NCBI GenBank assembly: GCA_902536655.1
Contig: CACAYF010000007.1
Location: 1-64,000, forward strand
Direction: 5' to 3'
From: an uncultured Alphaproteobacteria bacterium
GTDB lineage: Bacteria; Pseudomonadota; Alphaproteobacteria; Methylaequorales; Methylaequoraceae
Length of the DNA: 64,000 bases
Of this stretch, positions 52,812 to 64,000 are shown piece by piece. The first letter of the stretch is position 1. Each line of letters starts with the position of its first letter. The notes under the pieces were generated by a model that was not told the origin of the DNA, did not search any database, and worked only from the letters and a program-made list of their open reading frames with translations. Position numbers and translations under genes: made by a program.

Positions 52812-54593
52812 TTAGTAAACTCTTGCTTTTGGTTCAATAGTTTTTATTTCTTTAGAGTTAGTTTGAAGATTAACTTTTCTAAATCTAGTCTCTGTTTTTC
52901 CGTTTTTATTAGCCCAAATTAAAGAATGTTTAAGCCATTTTTTGTCGTCTCTTTTAGAAAAATCTATTCTTGAGTGGGCTCCCCTACTTTCTTTTCTAAT
53001 TAAAGCACTGTCTACGCTTACAATTGCTTGAGATAACAAGTTTTTTAATTCAAGGGCCTCTATCAATTCAGTATTCCATATTAAGCTTTGATCATTTATT
53101 TTTATATTTTTAAAATCGTTAAGAAGCGATAATAGTTTATTTTTGCCTTCTAGCATTTTTTCTTCTGACCTGTATACAGGGCAAAAGTTTTGCATAGTAT
53201 GTTGCATTTCAAGTCTTATAGAAGCAACACTCTTTCTTCCATTAGAATTCCTAATATTTTCGAAGTCTTCTATTAATTTATTAACTGTATGCTCTTTAAT
53301 TTCAGGATTTCCCTTTTTCCTATCAATTATACTATTACATCTGTTGGCTGCTGACTTTCCGAACACAACTAAATCCAGTAGAGAATTAGATCCCAATCTA
53401 TTCGCTCCGTGGACTGACACACATGCGGCTTCTCCAATCGACATCAACCCGGGCACAACTACTTCATTATCTTTAGAATCCAAATTCAGTACCTCTCCAT
53501 GAATATTGGTTGGAATTCCTCCCATATTGTAATGTACTGTAGGTTGAACAGGAATTGGTTTCTTTCGAACATCGACGCCGGCAAAAATTTTTGCTGATTC
53601 TGTAATTCCGGGGAGCTTTTCTTGAAGGACCTTAGGGTCGAGATGATGTAAGTTTAGATGGATATGATCTTTTCTAGAACCACAACCCCTTCCTTCCATT
53701 ATTTCTGTTGTCATAGATCGAGATACTACATCTCTACTGGCTAGATCTTTAGCATTTGGAGCATATCTTTCCATAAACCTCTCCCCAGCACTGTTTGTCA
53801 AATAACCCCCTTCTCCTCTAGCACCCTCTGTTATCAAAACACCAACACCATATATACCTGTTGGATGAAATTGTGTAAATTCCATATCTTGAAGTGGTAA
53901 GCCTGCTCTTAGAACCATCCCACCTCCGTCTCCAGTGCAGGTGTGAGCTGAAGTACATGAAAAATAAGCTCTTCCATAGCCACCAGTTGCTAAAATTACC
54001 ATTTTAGCTGAAAAAATATAAAACTCTCCATCATGCAAATTAAAAGTGAGCACCCCACAACATTCATTTTTGTCGTTCATAATTAGATCTATTGCAAAAT
54101 ATTCAATAAAAAAATCGGCATTATTTGAAAGGGATTGTTGATATAAAGTATGAAGCATTGCATGGCCCGTTCTATCTGCAGCTGCGCATGTTCTTTGAGC
54201 AATACCCTCTCCAAAATGAGTTGTCATACCACCAAATGGTCTTTGGTAAATTTTTCCTTTTTCTGTTCTGGAAAATGGGACACCAAAGTGTTCAAGTTCA
54301 ATCACTGCCTCTGGTGCTTCTTTACACATAAAAGCAATTGCATCTTGATCACCAAGCCAGTCCGAACCTTTGACAGTATCATACATATGCCATTTCCAGT
54401 CATCCTCACCCATATTGCCTAGTGCAGCACTTATTCCTCCCTGAGCGGCAACTGTATGACTTCTTGTTGGAAAAACTTTTGACACACAAGCAGTTTTCAA
54501 TCCATGAGACGCACATCCCATAACCGCTCTTAGTCCAGAACCGCCTGCACCGACTACAACAACATCAAAATTATGTGTTTTAATATTATTCAT
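52812..54593 (-). CDS. sdhA: succinate dehydrogenase flavoprotein subunit
   Basis: [49 protein letters not shown]. Confidence 0.98.
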   Translation of the reverse strand: MNNIKTHNFDVVVVGAGGSGLRAVMGCASHGLKTACVSKVFPTRSHTVAAQGGISAALGNMGEDDWKWHMYDTVKGSDWLGDQDAIAFMCKEAPEAVIELEHFGVPFSRTEKGKIYQRPFGGMTTHFGEGIAQRTCAAADRTGHAMLHTLYQQSLSNNADFFIEYFAIDLIMNDKNECCGVLTFNLHDGEFYIFSAKMVILATGGYGRAYFSCTSAHTCTGDGGGMVLRAGLPLQDMEFTQFHPTGIYGVGVLITEGARGEGGYLTNSAGERFMERYAPNAKDLASRDVVSRSMTTEIMEGRGCGSRKDHIHLNLHHLDPKVLQEKLPGITESAKIFAGVDVRKKPIPVQPTVHYNMGGIPTNIHGEVLNLDSKDNEVVVPGLMSIGEAACVSVHGANRLGSNSLLDLVVFGKSAANRCNSIIDRKKGNPEIKEHTVNKLIEDFENIRNSNGRKSVASIRLEMQHTMQNFCPVYRSEEKMLEGKNKLLSLLNDFKNIKINDQSLIWNTELIEALELKNLLSQAIVSVDSALIRKESRGAHSRIDFSKRDDKKWLKHSLIWANKNGKTETRFRKVNLQTNSKEIKTIEPKARVY

Positions 54594-54925
54594 AAACTCA
54601 ACTTTATTAAACTAAATATTGTTATAAAAAAAAGAACTACAAAGAAAAAGTTTTTAATTAAAATTATTTTTTGTTTTAAAGATTCTTCATGAATATAATC
54701 ATCTATTATTGAGGATAGCCCAATATTTGAATGCAATATGATTGCAGAAAGCATTACTAAAACCGAAAATGAATTTAAATAGTTTTTGAACCATCCCGTA
54801 ATCACTTCATAGTTTTGAAGTTCTAGGCCATATAAAGAATAGACTGTATAAGAGGACGCAATTAAAAACAAAATTGCAAAAATTTTTTGAAATAACCATT
54901 TTGATGTGTAAGTAAAATTCATCAA
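54590..54925 (-). CDS. sdhD: succinate dehydrogenase membrane anchor subunit D
   Basis: Three TM helices; [20 protein letters not shown] motif; sdhC-D-A-B order. Confidence 0.85.
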   Translation of the reverse strand: MMNFTYTSKWLFQKIFAILFLIASSYTVYSLYGLELQNYEVITGWFKNYLNSFSVLVMLSAIILHSNIGLSSIIDDYIHEESLKQKIILIKNFFFVVLFFITIFSLIKLSL

Positions 54926-55305
54926 AACAACCCCAATAACTTAGAAATAAAAATGCTGGAAATGAAAGAAGTCACAATAATAATATATCCAAAAATTGCT
55001 GAAGATCTATTTCCAAGAAGAAAACCAAAGTCCCAAATTATATGACGAATACCATTTAAAAAATGGTATGAAAAACCTAGAATAGCTAAAAATGTTATAA
55101 TTTTTATTGGAAAAGAATTAATTAAAGAAATTAATAACTCAAAGTATCTCTCTCCCAAAGTAATACAGAGGAGACCAAGTACCAAAATTACCAACACCAA
55201 GTTTAATGCTACGCCAGAAATTCTATGAGTAATTGAGAGCAAAGACGTGATTTGCGGTTTGTAAATTTGTAAATGAGGTGAAAGAGGGAGGTCTTGTTTT
55301 TTCAT
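54922..55305 (-). CDS. sdhC: succinate dehydrogenase cytochrome b556 subunit C
   Basis: RPLSPHLQIY-like LPLSPHLQIYKPQITSLLSITHRISGVAL; FLNGIRHIIWDFG. Confidence 0.92.
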   Translation of the reverse strand: MKKQDLPLSPHLQIYKPQITSLLSITHRISGVALNLVLVILVLGLLCITLGERYFELLISLINSFPIKIITFLAILGFSYHFLNGIRHIIWDFGFLLGNRSSAIFGYIIIVTSFISSIFISKLLGLF

Positions 55306-56342
55306 TTTATAGGTATTAAAACAGAATATTCTAAGTCTAGAACAATATTATCAGGAAGATTTTTTTTGTCTGGAAAATTCATTTGTGAATCGTTTTTTGA
55401 CGCTAAAGTTCTTATCATCATCGCACCCACACTATCATGAATTATTTCTTTTTTTAGAATTTTTGACCATGCGTATATTGTATCACCAGCAAAGGTCGGA
55501 GCAGAATGTTTGCCTGAATGAATTGCTGCTAACTTAAAAGTATTTGCAAGACCATTACAACTTATAGCTCTAGCTAGAGAGATTATATAACCACCATATA
55601 TGATTCTCTTTCCAAATCTTCCAGATTTTTCAATATGTTGATTGAAATGAACTCTAGCATTATTTTGATAAAGACGAGTAGCCATTTGATGTTCTGCTTC
55701 TTCAATTGTTTGACCGTCCAAATGGTGAATTTCTTCTTCCTCCGCATAATCATTAAAATAACAATCACTTCCAGACACAGACGATGACCAATTATCAATG
55801 TTAAAATCTTCAATTAGATTAAAATCTTTGGTTTTAACTTTCTCTGGTAGATCGGGTATAGTATTTTGGAATGATTTTATCATACCCTCATCTCTTTTCC
55901 TCATCATTAACCATCTATAATAAGTTAAAACAATTTCATTGTTTTGATTTTTACCTTCTGATTTAACGTACACTGTACCAGTTTTTCCATTGGAGTTCTC
56001 TTTCAATCCAATAATTTTTGAACATGCATTTAATGTGTCCCCCACAAATGCAGGTTTATGAAATTTAACACCAGCGTAACCTAAATTTGCTATCGCATTC
56101 AGAGACAAATCAGGAACTGTTCTTCCAAAAACCATATGAAACAATAAAATATCGTCTATTGGAATTTTTTTAAGTCCTAATTTTCTTGAAAATTCAGCTG
56201 AATAATTTAATGGAAATCTGCTACCAGTCGTACTGAGGTAAATCGAAACATCACCATCAGTAATTGTTCGGGGTACGCTGTGATTAATTTCTTCATTCAA
56301 TTTGTAATCTTCAAAATATCTACTTTTAAAATTTTTTTTCAT
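55302..56342 (-). CDS. mch: double MaoC-domain hydratase, probable mesaconyl-CoA hydratase
   Basis: 346 aa, two hot-dog/MaoC segments (FVGDTLNACSKIIGLKENSNGKTGTVYVKSEG; FAGDTIYAWSKIL); adjacent to sdhC; ccr/ecm/mcd elsewhere in window. Confidence 0.75.
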   Translation of the reverse strand: MKKNFKSRYFEDYKLNEEINHSVPRTITDGDVSIYLSTTGSRFPLNYSAEFSRKLGLKKIPIDDILLFHMVFGRTVPDLSLNAIANLGYAGVKFHKPAFVGDTLNACSKIIGLKENSNGKTGTVYVKSEGKNQNNEIVLTYYRWLMMRKRDEGMIKSFQNTIPDLPEKVKTKDFNLIEDFNIDNWSSSVSGSDCYFNDYAEEEEIHHLDGQTIEEAEHQMATRLYQNNARVHFNQHIEKSGRFGKRIIYGGYIISLARAISCNGLANTFKLAAIHSGKHSAPTFAGDTIYAWSKILKKEIIHDSVGAMMIRTLASKNDSQMNFPDKKNLPDNIVLDLEYSVLIPIK

Positions 56343-56344
56343 GT

Positions 56345-57358
56345 CTATTTGATTTTATTTTTTATAATTAACTCTGCAATTTGCACTGTATTCAAAGCAG
56401 CCCCTTTACGTAAATTGTCTGCAACAACCCATAAACCAATGGTTTTTTTATTTGCTCCTAATCTTAATCTGCTGATAAATACATCATCCTCTCCAGCTGA
56501 TTCGTCAGGTGTTACGTATCCACCGTCTATTTTTTTGTCAACAATTGATAAACCAGGGAATTTTTTTATATTAGAAATAAGTTTTTTTAGATCAATTACT
56601 TTTTCTGTTTCCAAGTAAATAGCTTCAGCATGACCAACAAAAACTGGAACTCTCACGCAGGTTGCAAAAATTTCAAACTTATCTTTAAAAATTTTTTTTG
56701 TTTCCTCTATCATTTTTTTTTCTTCCTTTGTTGATCCATCCTCTAAAAAATCATCGATATGTGGAATTAAATTAAATGCAATTTTTTTGGTGAAATTTTT
56801 GGCAACAAGTGGTTTATTTTTATATACATCTAAAGTTTGGTGAAAAAGCTCATCCATTGCAGATTTTCCTGCTCCAGAGGTAGACTGATATGTTGCAACA
56901 ATAATTTTTTTTATTTTAAAAAGATCATGTATTGGCTTGAGAGCCATAACCATCTGAATCGTTGAACAATTTGGGTTGGAAACAATTTTTTTTTTTAAGT
57001 CAAATATATCCTTTGGGTTTACTTCTGGAACGATCAAAGGCACACCTTTTTTCATTCTAAAATAGGACGTGTTATCGATAACAATAGCACCATCTCTGGC
57101 CGCTTTAGGCACAAATTTTTCCGAAATTTTGGAACCAGGGGATGATAAAACTAATTCGGTTTCTTTAAAATTAAATTTGTCGAGCGACTGAACCTCTATT
57201 TCTTTTTCATTTCCGTATGATATTTTTAATCCCTCAGATTTTGACGATGCAACTGCATAAATTTTATTAATTGGGAAGTTTCTGTCATCAAGAATATTTA
57301 ATATTTCTCTCCCAACATTTCCCGTTGCACCAACAACTGCAACATTATATTTTTTCAT
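56345..57358 (-). CDS. asd: aspartate-semialdehyde dehydrogenase
   Basis: [33 protein letters not shown]. Confidence 0.96.
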   Translation of the reverse strand: MKKYNVAVVGATGNVGREILNILDDRNFPINKIYAVASSKSEGLKISYGNEKEIEVQSLDKFNFKETELVLSSPGSKISEKFVPKAARDGAIVIDNTSYFRMKKGVPLIVPEVNPKDIFDLKKKIVSNPNCSTIQMVMALKPIHDLFKIKKIIVATYQSTSGAGKSAMDELFHQTLDVYKNKPLVAKNFTKKIAFNLIPHIDDFLEDGSTKEEKKMIEETKKIFKDKFEIFATCVRVPVFVGHAEAIYLETEKVIDLKKLISNIKKFPGLSIVDKKIDGGYVTPDESAGEDDVFISRLRLGANKKTIGLWVVADNLRKGAALNTVQIAELIIKNKIK

Positions 57359-58455
57359 TCTTTTATTTCCTCCAAGACTTTATCTCCCATTTCGTTAGTT
57401 GATAAAAGAATCTTATTATCACTGTATATATCTTTTGTTCGAAATCCTTTTTCTAAAACTGATCTAACTGCATCATTAATCTTTTCTGCAATGACTTTAT
57501 TATCAAATGAGTATTTAAACATCATCCCAACACTTAGAATCATTGCCAAAGGATTAGATATGCCTTTTCCTGAAATATCAGGTGCCGAGCCGTGAACTGG
57601 CTCATACATTGCTTTTTTTTGGCCCTTCGAATTGATGCCAATCGAAGCTGACGGCAACATGCCTAGAGATCCTGTAAGCATGGATGCGCAATCTGAGAGT
57701 ATGTCCCCAAACATGTTGGTTGTAACAATTACATCAAATTGTTTTGGGTTTCTTACTAACTGCATTGAGGCATTATCTACGTACATATGCGAAAGTTCAA
57801 CTTCGGGATATTTTTTGGAAGTTTCTATCATCACTTCCCTCCATAATTCAGTTGATTCCAGAACATTTGCTTTATCAACAGAACATAATTTTTTTGATCT
57901 AGACATGGCTGTTTCAAAAGCTACCTCTGCTATTCTCTCAATTTCTTTACTAGTGTATACAAGCGTATTATATCCCTTGTAGTTTTTATCATTAATTTTT
58001 TCAATTCCTCTTGGTTCTCCAAAATATATGCCGCTTGTCAATTCTCTTATAATTAAAATGTCTAAATCTTTAATTACTTCTGGTTTTAAACTCGATGAAT
58101 GAATGAGAGGTTCGAATACAATTGCAGGCCTATAATTTGCAAATAAATCTAATTCTTTTCTGATTTTCAGAAGACCTCTTTCAGGTCTTTTCTCAAAATC
58201 CATATTTTCCCATTTTGGTCCTCCAACTGCTCCCAATAAAATAGCATCAGATTGTTTTAGTCTTTTTAATGTTTCATCTGACAAAGGAGTTCCGTATTTA
58301 TCAATTGATGCACCACCAACATATTCTTCAACTAAATTTATATTTAAAGTTCCGCTGCTAGAAATCCAATCAATAAGTTTTCTTGCTTCTTTTGCAATTT
58401 CATTTCCGATTCCATCACCTGGAAGAATAGAAATATTATAAGATTCCGTTTGCAT
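57355..58455 (-). CDS. leuB: 3-isopropylmalate dehydrogenase
   Basis: [62 protein letters not shown]. Confidence 0.97.
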   Translation of the reverse strand: MQTESYNISILPGDGIGNEIAKEARKLIDWISSSGTLNINLVEEYVGGASIDKYGTPLSDETLKRLKQSDAILLGAVGGPKWENMDFEKRPERGLLKIRKELDLFANYRPAIVFEPLIHSSSLKPEVIKDLDILIIRELTSGIYFGEPRGIEKINDKNYKGYNTLVYTSKEIERIAEVAFETAMSRSKKLCSVDKANVLESTELWREVMIETSKKYPEVELSHMYVDNASMQLVRNPKQFDVIVTTNMFGDILSDCASMLTGSLGMLPSASIGINSKGQKKAMYEPVHGSAPDISGKGISNPLAMILSVGMMFKYSFDNKVIAEKINDAVRSVLEKGFRTKDIYSDNKILLSTNEMGDKVLEEIKE

Positions 58456-58480
58456 TTTATTTAAGAATTTTTTTTTAAGA

Positions 58481-59086
58481 TCAAATCATTAACCATGATC
58501 TGGATTTGTTGAGTTTCAGTTCATAATCGTCAATTTTTTCAGATTTTTTTAAAGTAAGCGCAATGTCGTCTAAACCCTCTAAAAGACATTTTTTTCTAAA
58601 AGGGTCTATATCAAAATTGATGTTGATTTCGCTACCACACGAAATTACTTGTTTTGGCAAATCAACGGTGATTAAATTTTTATTCTCTGCTTGTTTAATT
58701 AAAATATCATTTTCAGAATTATTTACTTTTATAGGCAAAATTCCATTTTTAAAGCAATTATTAAAGAAAATATCTGCGAAACTAGGGGCTATTATACATC
58801 TAAAACCAAAATCTAATAATGACCAAGGTGCATGCTCTCTACTACTCCCACAACCAAAATTATCTCCAGTAATTAGTATTCTGGCATTTTTATAAAACTC
58901 CCAATTAAGTACAAAATCATTTTTTAAATTACCATTGATGTCATACCTGAGTTCATGAAATAGATTTTTACCTAAACCTGATCTTTTGATAGTTTTGAGA
59001 AACTGTTTTGGAATAATCATATCTGTATCAACATTAATCATTGGAAGTGGGGCCGCAATTGCCTTTATTTTGTCAAATTTCTTCAC
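58481..59086 (-). CDS. leuD: 3-isopropylmalate dehydratase small subunit
   Basis: [62 protein letters not shown]. Confidence 0.97.
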   Translation of the reverse strand: MKKFDKIKAIAAPLPMINVDTDMIIPKQFLKTIKRSGLGKNLFHELRYDINGNLKNDFVLNWEFYKNARILITGDNFGCGSSREHAPWSLLDFGFRCIIAPSFADIFFNNCFKNGILPIKVNNSENDILIKQAENKNLITVDLPKQVISCGSEININFDIDPFRKKCLLEGLDDIALTLKKSEKIDDYELKLNKSRSWLMI

Positions 59087-60480
59087 TATATATCTTCTAC
59101 CAAGCTCAACCTACCCTTGAGAGCTGTGGCAGCTGCTATCGCCGGACTAACGAGATGAGTTCTGCCCTCTCTACCTTGCCTTCCTTCAAAATTTCTATTT
59201 GACGTTGAAGCACACCTCTCTTTTGGTTTAAGTTGATCGGGATTCATAGCAAGACACATCGAACACCCCGGTTCCCTCCAGTCAAAGCCAGCGTCTATAA
59301 GGATTTTATCGATTCCTTCTTGTTCTGCTTGTTGTTTAACAAGTCCAGAGCCAGGAACAATCATAGAGTTAACAATTACTTTTTTACCTTTAACAACTTT
59401 AGCAACTTCTCTTAGATCCTCTATTCTTCCATTGGTACACGATCCTATAAACACCCTGTCAATTTCAATGTCTTTAATCTTTTGATTAGGCGTTAACCCC
59501 ATGTAATCTAACGATCTTTGCACGGCACCTCTTTTTTTAGAATCTGAAATTTTTTTTGGGTCTGGAGTTTTACCGTTTATCGAAACGACATCCTGTGGAC
59601 TGGTTCCCCAAGTAACTTGAGGTTCTATAGAACTTGCTCTAATTTTTACTTCTTTGTCATAAATTGCATCCGGTTCTGATGTGAGACTTTTCCAATATTT
59701 GACTGCTTTCGTCCAATTCTCTGTTTTAGGAGCGTATGGTCTACCTTTAATATATTCAAATGTTTTCTCATCCGGCGCAATTAAACCAGCTCTCGCCCCA
59801 GCCTCAATGCTCATATTACAAATAGTCATTCTGCCTTCCATTGTGAGTTTTGAAATGGCTTCGCCAGAATATTCAATTACAAAACCTGTCCCGCCAGCAG
59901 TCCCAATTTCTCCAATTATTTTCAAAATGATATCCTTGGAAGTAATGCTTGGGCTCACATTTCCGGTAACGCTGATTCTCATATTTTTTGCTGGTTTTTG
60001 GATCAATGTTTGAGTTGCTAAAACGTGTTCAACTTCGCTGGTTCCAATACCGAATGCCAGAGCCCCAAATGCCCCATGCGTTGCAGTATGACTGTCACCA
60101 CAAACAATAGTCATGCCAGGTTGCGTTATTCCTTGTTCGGGACCGACTATATGAACGATTCCTTGTCGCTTATCCATTAAAGGAAAAAGGTTTACTTTGA
60201 ATTCTTGACAGTTTTTCTCTAAGGTTTCTACTTGAATTCTACTTTCTCTGTTCTCTATACCTTTGGATCTATCACTTGTAGGCACATTATGATCAGCAAC
60301 AGCAAAGGTATGACTGGGTTTTCTTACAACTCTGCCAGTATTTCTTAGTCCCTCGAAGGCTTGCGGGCTAGTTACCTCATGAACAAGATGTCTGTCAATA
60401 TAAATGAGGCATGTTCCGTCATCTTGTTTTTCAACTAAATGACTATCCCAAATTTTATCAAATAAAGTTTTAGGTTTCAT
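59086..60480 (-). CDS. leuC: 3-isopropylmalate dehydratase large subunit
   Basis: [57 protein letters not shown]. Confidence 0.97.
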   Translation of the reverse strand: MKPKTLFDKIWDSHLVEKQDDGTCLIYIDRHLVHEVTSPQAFEGLRNTGRVVRKPSHTFAVADHNVPTSDRSKGIENRESRIQVETLEKNCQEFKVNLFPLMDKRQGIVHIVGPEQGITQPGMTIVCGDSHTATHGAFGALAFGIGTSEVEHVLATQTLIQKPAKNMRISVTGNVSPSITSKDIILKIIGEIGTAGGTGFVIEYSGEAISKLTMEGRMTICNMSIEAGARAGLIAPDEKTFEYIKGRPYAPKTENWTKAVKYWKSLTSEPDAIYDKEVKIRASSIEPQVTWGTSPQDVVSINGKTPDPKKISDSKKRGAVQRSLDYMGLTPNQKIKDIEIDRVFIGSCTNGRIEDLREVAKVVKGKKVIVNSMIVPGSGLVKQQAEQEGIDKILIDAGFDWREPGCSMCLAMNPDQLKPKERCASTSNRNFEGRQGREGRTHLVSPAIAAATALKGRLSLVEDI

Positions 60481-60517
60481 ACAATAAATATATAACCCAT
60501 AAAAAGTCTAAAAAGTA

Positions 60518-61033
60518 TTAATTTTTTTCATCAACTTTTTCTTTTTCTTCTAAAGAAATATTGGAGTCAGTAACAATATCCTTAGTTGTCTTGTTATCAT
60601 CTGATACTTTATTTAAGTTAGCTTGTTTAGGAGAGGTATTATTATTTTTATCTAACTCTTTATCAATTGGAGTTGCAATGTTTTTTTCAGCTATCCTAGC
60701 TGATTTACCACTTCTTTTTCTAAGATAGTAAAGTTTTGACCTTCTTACACTACCAACTTTCACAACTTCAATTTTATTTATTTGGGGGGAAAATAGAGGA
60801 AGTATTCTCTCAATACCTTCACCATAAGATATTTTCCTTACCGTGAATGAAGAATTTAGACCCGCGTTTTTCTTGGAAATACAAACACCCTCGAAAACTT
60901 GAATTCTTTCCTTTTCGCCCTCTTTAATCTTCAAGTGAACTTTAATTGTATCACCAGAGCTAAATTTTGGTAATTTATTGTCAGAATGTAATTCTTTTAA
61001 GTGTCCTTTTTCAAATTTTTCAAGTGTATTCAT
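60518..61033 (-). CDS. rplS: 50S ribosomal protein L19 with extended C-terminal tail
   Basis: [50 protein letters not shown], followed by an acidic/low-complexity tail. Confidence 0.95.
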   Translation of the reverse strand: MNTLEKFEKGHLKELHSDNKLPKFSSGDTIKVHLKIKEGEKERIQVFEGVCISKKNAGLNSSFTVRKISYGEGIERILPLFSPQINKIEVVKVGSVRRSKLYYLRKRSGKSARIAEKNIATPIDKELDKNNNTSPKQANLNKVSDDNKTTKDIVTDSNISLEEKEKVDEKN

Positions 61034-61737
61034 TTTCCCCCCTTATTCTTCTTACAGTATAGCTTGTACAAATCTGGTCTCACATTTTTAGTTTTTTCGA
61101 TTGATTTTTTCAACCTCCAATCTGAAATTTTTTTATGGTTTCCACTAAGAAGAACATCTGGAACATTAAGACCTTTCCAATTGCTTGGTTTGGTATACTG
61201 TGGATATTCCAATAAATGGTTTTGAAAACTTTCAAATTTTAAACTATTTTTATTACCTAATACTTCAGGAATTAATCTTACGCAAGTATCAATTAAAATA
61301 ATTGTAGGAATTTCTCCCCCAGATAGAATAAAATCACCGATTGAATATTCTTCTATGGCATTATGTTTTATAAATCTCTCATCAATTCCCTCATATCTTC
61401 CGCATATAATTATTAATTCATCAAACGTAACTAATTTATTGACTACGTTAGTGTTTACTGTTTGACCTCCTGGAGATAAAAATATAATTTTTTTCTTTTC
61501 AATATTATCTTTTGTCGCATAATCCAAAGCATTTTGCATAACATCAGGTTTAATTATCATTCCCGCTCCTCCGCCGAACGGCTTTTCGTCTACAGAATTT
61601 GATTTATTATCTGAAAAATCTCTGATATTTATAACCTCGAGCTCAAATAACTTTTTAGATAATGCTTTTCCTGAAATCGAGTGAGCTAATGGCCCAGGAA
61701 ACATTTCAGGAAATAAAGTAAGAATCTTAAATTTCAT
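61030..61737 (-). CDS. trmD: tRNA (guanine37-N1)-methyltransferase
   Basis: [63 protein letters not shown]. Confidence 0.97.
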   Translation of the reverse strand: MKFKILTLFPEMFPGPLAHSISGKALSKKLFELEVINIRDFSDNKSNSVDEKPFGGGAGMIIKPDVMQNALDYATKDNIEKKKIIFLSPGGQTVNTNVVNKLVTFDELIIICGRYEGIDERFIKHNAIEEYSIGDFILSGGEIPTIILIDTCVRLIPEVLGNKNSLKFESFQNHLLEYPQYTKPSNWKGLNVPDVLLSGNHKKISDWRLKKSIEKTKNVRPDLYKLYCKKNKGGK

Positions 61738-62221
61738 AATAAGACGGATTTAGAAAAAGGAGTTTTTTTTTAATATCAATTTCTTCAATATGATCATCGT
61801 TGAATGGTACTAATATTTCCTTTTTTTTATCTAATATTTCTAAATAATCCCCAGCTCCATGGTTTTTAACGTTCATAACAACACCTACCTTTTTTTCTTT
61901 AATATATGCTTTCATATGCATTAGATCATTGTAATAAAATTTTTTTTTATCAAGTTTTGGTAATTCAATTCTATCTATAAAAATCATTCTTCCAGAGTAT
62001 TTCTTAGCCTCTTCTGGATTACTGACAGAATTAATTTTACATAAAATCTTATTTGATTTAACTACAAAACTAGCAATAATTTTTTCTTTTCCATCAACAT
62101 AAAAATTTTTATAGTTAACAATATCTTTTTTCACTGTTAAGTAGCTATGAATGATTATTGCTCCGTTAACGCCATAAGTTTTACCAAATCTTGCAACAAT
62201 TATTTTTGACTTTGAGGTGAT
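61727..62221 (-). CDS. rimM: 16S rRNA processing protein RimM, probable non-canonical ATC start
   Basis: The ORF track starts at GTG 62134, but the in-frame upstream translation TSKSKIIVARFGKTYGVNGAIIIHSYLT gives the conserved RimM N-terminus; in-frame stop TAG at 62242-62240; AGGA 9 nt before ATC 62221. Confidence 0.75.
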   Translation of the reverse strand: MTSKSKIIVARFGKTYGVNGAIIIHSYLTVKKDIVNYKNFYVDGKEKIIASFVVKSNKILCKINSVSNPEEAKKYSGRMIFIDRIELPKLDKKKFYYNDLMHMKAYIKEKKVGVVMNVKNHGAGDYLEILDKKKEILVPFNDDHIEEIDIKKKLLFLNPSYYEI

Positions 62222-62280
62222 GACTTGTGTTCCTAGATTCTATTTTTATTAATAACTAAAATTAAACTTACATTTAATGG

Positions 62281-62877
62281 CTATTTTGTGTCATTAGGTT
62301 TGTCTCCGGCATTTTCCGTTTTTTTTTCTTCAGAAGCATTTGGTTGTGGATCAGCAGGTTGTGCTGCTGCTTCTGGTTTTTTTTCTTCAGGAGCACTTGG
62401 TTGTGGATCAGCGGGTTGTGCTGCTGCTTCTGGTTTTTTTTCTTCAGGAGCACTTGGTTGTGGGTCAGCGGGTTGTGCTGCTGCCTCGTCTTTTGTAACT
62501 GAAGTTTCTTCAACTGCATTTTTTACTTCTTGTTTTGATTTAAGTTTTTCTTCTTTTGCCTTTAATTTTTCAAGTGTTTTCTTTTTTGGTTTGTCTTGTT
62601 TAGTTTGTTTCGGAATTGAAGGTTTTTTTGCTAATCCTTCGTTGGCTAAAAACTTTGTTACTCTATCTGTAGGTTTGGCACCCACAGAAAGCCAATATTT
62701 TATTCTTTCAATATTTAAACTTATTCTTTCAGGGTCGTTCTTTTGTTTCATTGGGTTGTATGTTCCTAGTCTTTCAAGATATCTTCCGTCTCTCGGCGAT
62801 CTTATATCTGCAGCAACAATTCTGTAATAGGGTCTTTTTTTTGAACCACCTCTTGATAATCTTAGTGAAACTGACAT
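62281..62877 (-). CDS. rpsP: 30S ribosomal protein S16 with long repetitive C-terminal tail
   Basis: [42 protein letters not shown]; tail with three [19 protein letters not shown]-type repeats; SD gaaaggag. Confidence 0.95.
   Translation of the reverse strand: MSVSLRLSRGGSKKRPYYRIVAADIRSPRDGRYLERLGTYNPMKQKNDPERISLNIERIKYWLSVGAKPTDRVTKFLANEGLAKKPSIPKQTKQDKPKKKTLEKLKAKEEKLKSKQEVKNAVEETSVTKDEAAAQPADPQPSAPEEKKPEAAAQPADPQPSAPEEKKPEAAAQPADPQPNASEEKKTENAGDKPNDTK
62319..62487 (-). repeat. 57-bp in-frame tandem repeat, about 3 copies, within rpsP
   Basis: CTTCAG anchor recurs on + strand at 62328, 62385 and 62442 (exactly 57 bp apart); copies nearly identical. Confidence 0.9.
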
Positions 62878-62889
62878 TAATTCTCCTTT

Positions 62890-64000
62890 CTATTGTATTG
62901 GTTTATTTTTGTTAATTAAGCTTTGAATGTCGCCAAATTGACCACTATTCATAATACTATCCATGTTTTTATTTTTTCCCATTTTTTTCATCATTTGACT
63001 CATTTTTTTAAATTGTTTAAGCAATTTATTAATATCTTGAACATTGGTGCCGGATCCTTTTGAGATCCTCATTTTTCTTGAGGCTTTTACTAACTCTGGG
63101 TGTATTCTCTCTCTAGGAGTCATAGAATTAATAATCGCTTTTTGTTTTTTAAAAACATCATTATTTTCCATTTTTTCTTCCATCTTTTCTTTTAGTCCAG
63201 AGAGACCTGGTAAGTATTTTAACACACTCTGAATTCCTCCCATTTTAGTCAATTGATCAAGTTGTTTTGAATAGTCGAGTAAAGTAAATCTTCCTTTCAG
63301 AAATTTTTGTTGCATTTGTTTGGCTTCCTGTTCATCTATTTCTTCGGAAGCTTTTTCAACCAAAGTGACCACATCTCCCATTCCTAAAATTCTGTTTGCT
63401 ATTCTATCTGGATGAAATATTTCTATGTCGTCTATTTTTTCTCCAGTACCCATAAATTTGATTGGTTTTTGAGTAACATGTCTCATTGAAAGTGCAGCAC
63501 CGCCCCTCGAATCACCATCAATTCTTGTTAAGATTATTCCAGTTAAATTTACTTGCTCTGAAAAGTTTTTTGCCGTGTTAACTGCATCTTGCCCCGTCAT
63601 AGAATCAGAAACCAATAATATTTCAGAAAAATTGAATTTTTCTGAAATTTCTTTTACTTCATTCATCATTTCAATGTCTATGTGATTTCTTCCAGCGCTA
63701 TCTAGAATTAAAATGTCAAAGTTGGATTTTTTTGCAGATTCAAAAGCAATTTGAGCTATTTGTAATGGTGACTTATTTTCTTGAGTTTCTAATGTTGCAA
63801 TGTCGTTATCTGCTCCAAGTTTTATAAGTTGCTCTTGTGCAGCTGGCCTATATGTATCAAGAGATGCCATCATTATTTTTTTATTATTGTTTTTAGTTAT
63901 CCATTTTGCAAGCTTAGCAGACGTTGTTGTTTTTCCCGAGCCTTGAAGACCAACCATTAGAAAGAGCACTGGAGTTTTAGCGTTTAGTTTTAAACTATCG
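62890..64000 (-). CDS. ffh: signal recognition particle protein Ffh (partial; runs off the window)
   Basis: Frame continues to the window edge: DSLKLNAKTPVLFLMVGLQGSGKTTTSAKLAKW; GQDAVNTAK; Met-rich M domain. Confidence 0.95.
   Translation of the reverse strand, partial: DSLKLNAKTPVLFLMVGLQGSGKTTTSAKLAKWITKNNNKKIMMASLDTYRPAAQEQLIKLGADNDIATLETQENKSPLQIAQIAFESAKKSNFDILILDSAGRNHIDIEMMNEVKEISEKFNFSEILLVSDSMTGQDAVNTAKNFSEQVNLTGIILTRIDGDSRGGAALSMRHVTQKPIKFMGTGEKIDDIEIFHPDRIANRILGMGDVVTLVEKASEEIDEQEAKQMQQKFLKGRFTLLDYSKQLDQLTKMGGIQSVLKYLPGLSGLKEKMEEKMENNDVFKKQKAIINSMTPRERIHPELVKASRKMRISKGSGTNVQDINKLLKQFKKMSQMMKKMGKNKNMDSIMNSGQFGDIQSLINKNKPIQ

Noticed and set aside
53143-53502. 119-aa plus-strand ORF, and similar antisense ORFs over atpA/atpG/sucD/mdh/leuC
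   Set aside because: All lie opposite strongly conserved genes and are explained by third-position bias in those genes.
62274-62519. 81-aa minus-strand ORF with [18 protein letters not shown] repeats
   Set aside because: Out-of-frame reading of the same 57-bp repeat inside rpsP (57 is divisible by 3, so every frame shows a repeat).
62288-62827. 179-aa plus-strand ORF rich in Ser/Phe/Gly/Ala
   Set aside because: Antisense shadow of rpsP and its repeat tail; composition mirrors the reverse complement of the repeats, with no independent coding evidence.

Overview
AT-rich, gene-dense chromosomal window. It looks like a streamlined alphaproteobacterium; this is inferred from gene content and order and no phylogeny was run. 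Nearly all of it is housekeeping or central metabolism: an ethylmalonyl-CoA pathway block (ecm, ccr, mcd, cobalamin adenosyltransferase, etfBA, plus phaAB and a mesaconyl-CoA hydratase-like gene elsewhere), argH-lptM-lysA, ftsEX, tyrA-hisC, metXW-gloB, rplU-rpmA-obgE-proBA-nadD-rsfS-rlmH-gpmI-envC-ctpA-rppH, atpHAGDC, priA, xerC, sucCD, mdh, nadCA, zapE, sdhCDAB, asd, leuBDC, and rplS-trmD-rimM-rpsP-ffh (ffh is cut by the window edge). I found no tRNA, rRNA, CRISPR, prophage or transposase, and no clearly new multi-gene system. The observations most worth checking are: (1) an FtsE whose Walker-B Glu, signature motif and H-loop His are all substituted; (2) a rimM reading frame that covers the conserved N-terminus but has no ATG/GTG/TTG start, with an SD-spaced ATC as best candidate; (3) a probable gene remnant in the one loose convergent junction, where the other six junctions are tight or overlapping; (4) low-complexity C-terminal tails on L21, L19 and S16, with a 57-bp in-frame tandem repeat in rpsP.
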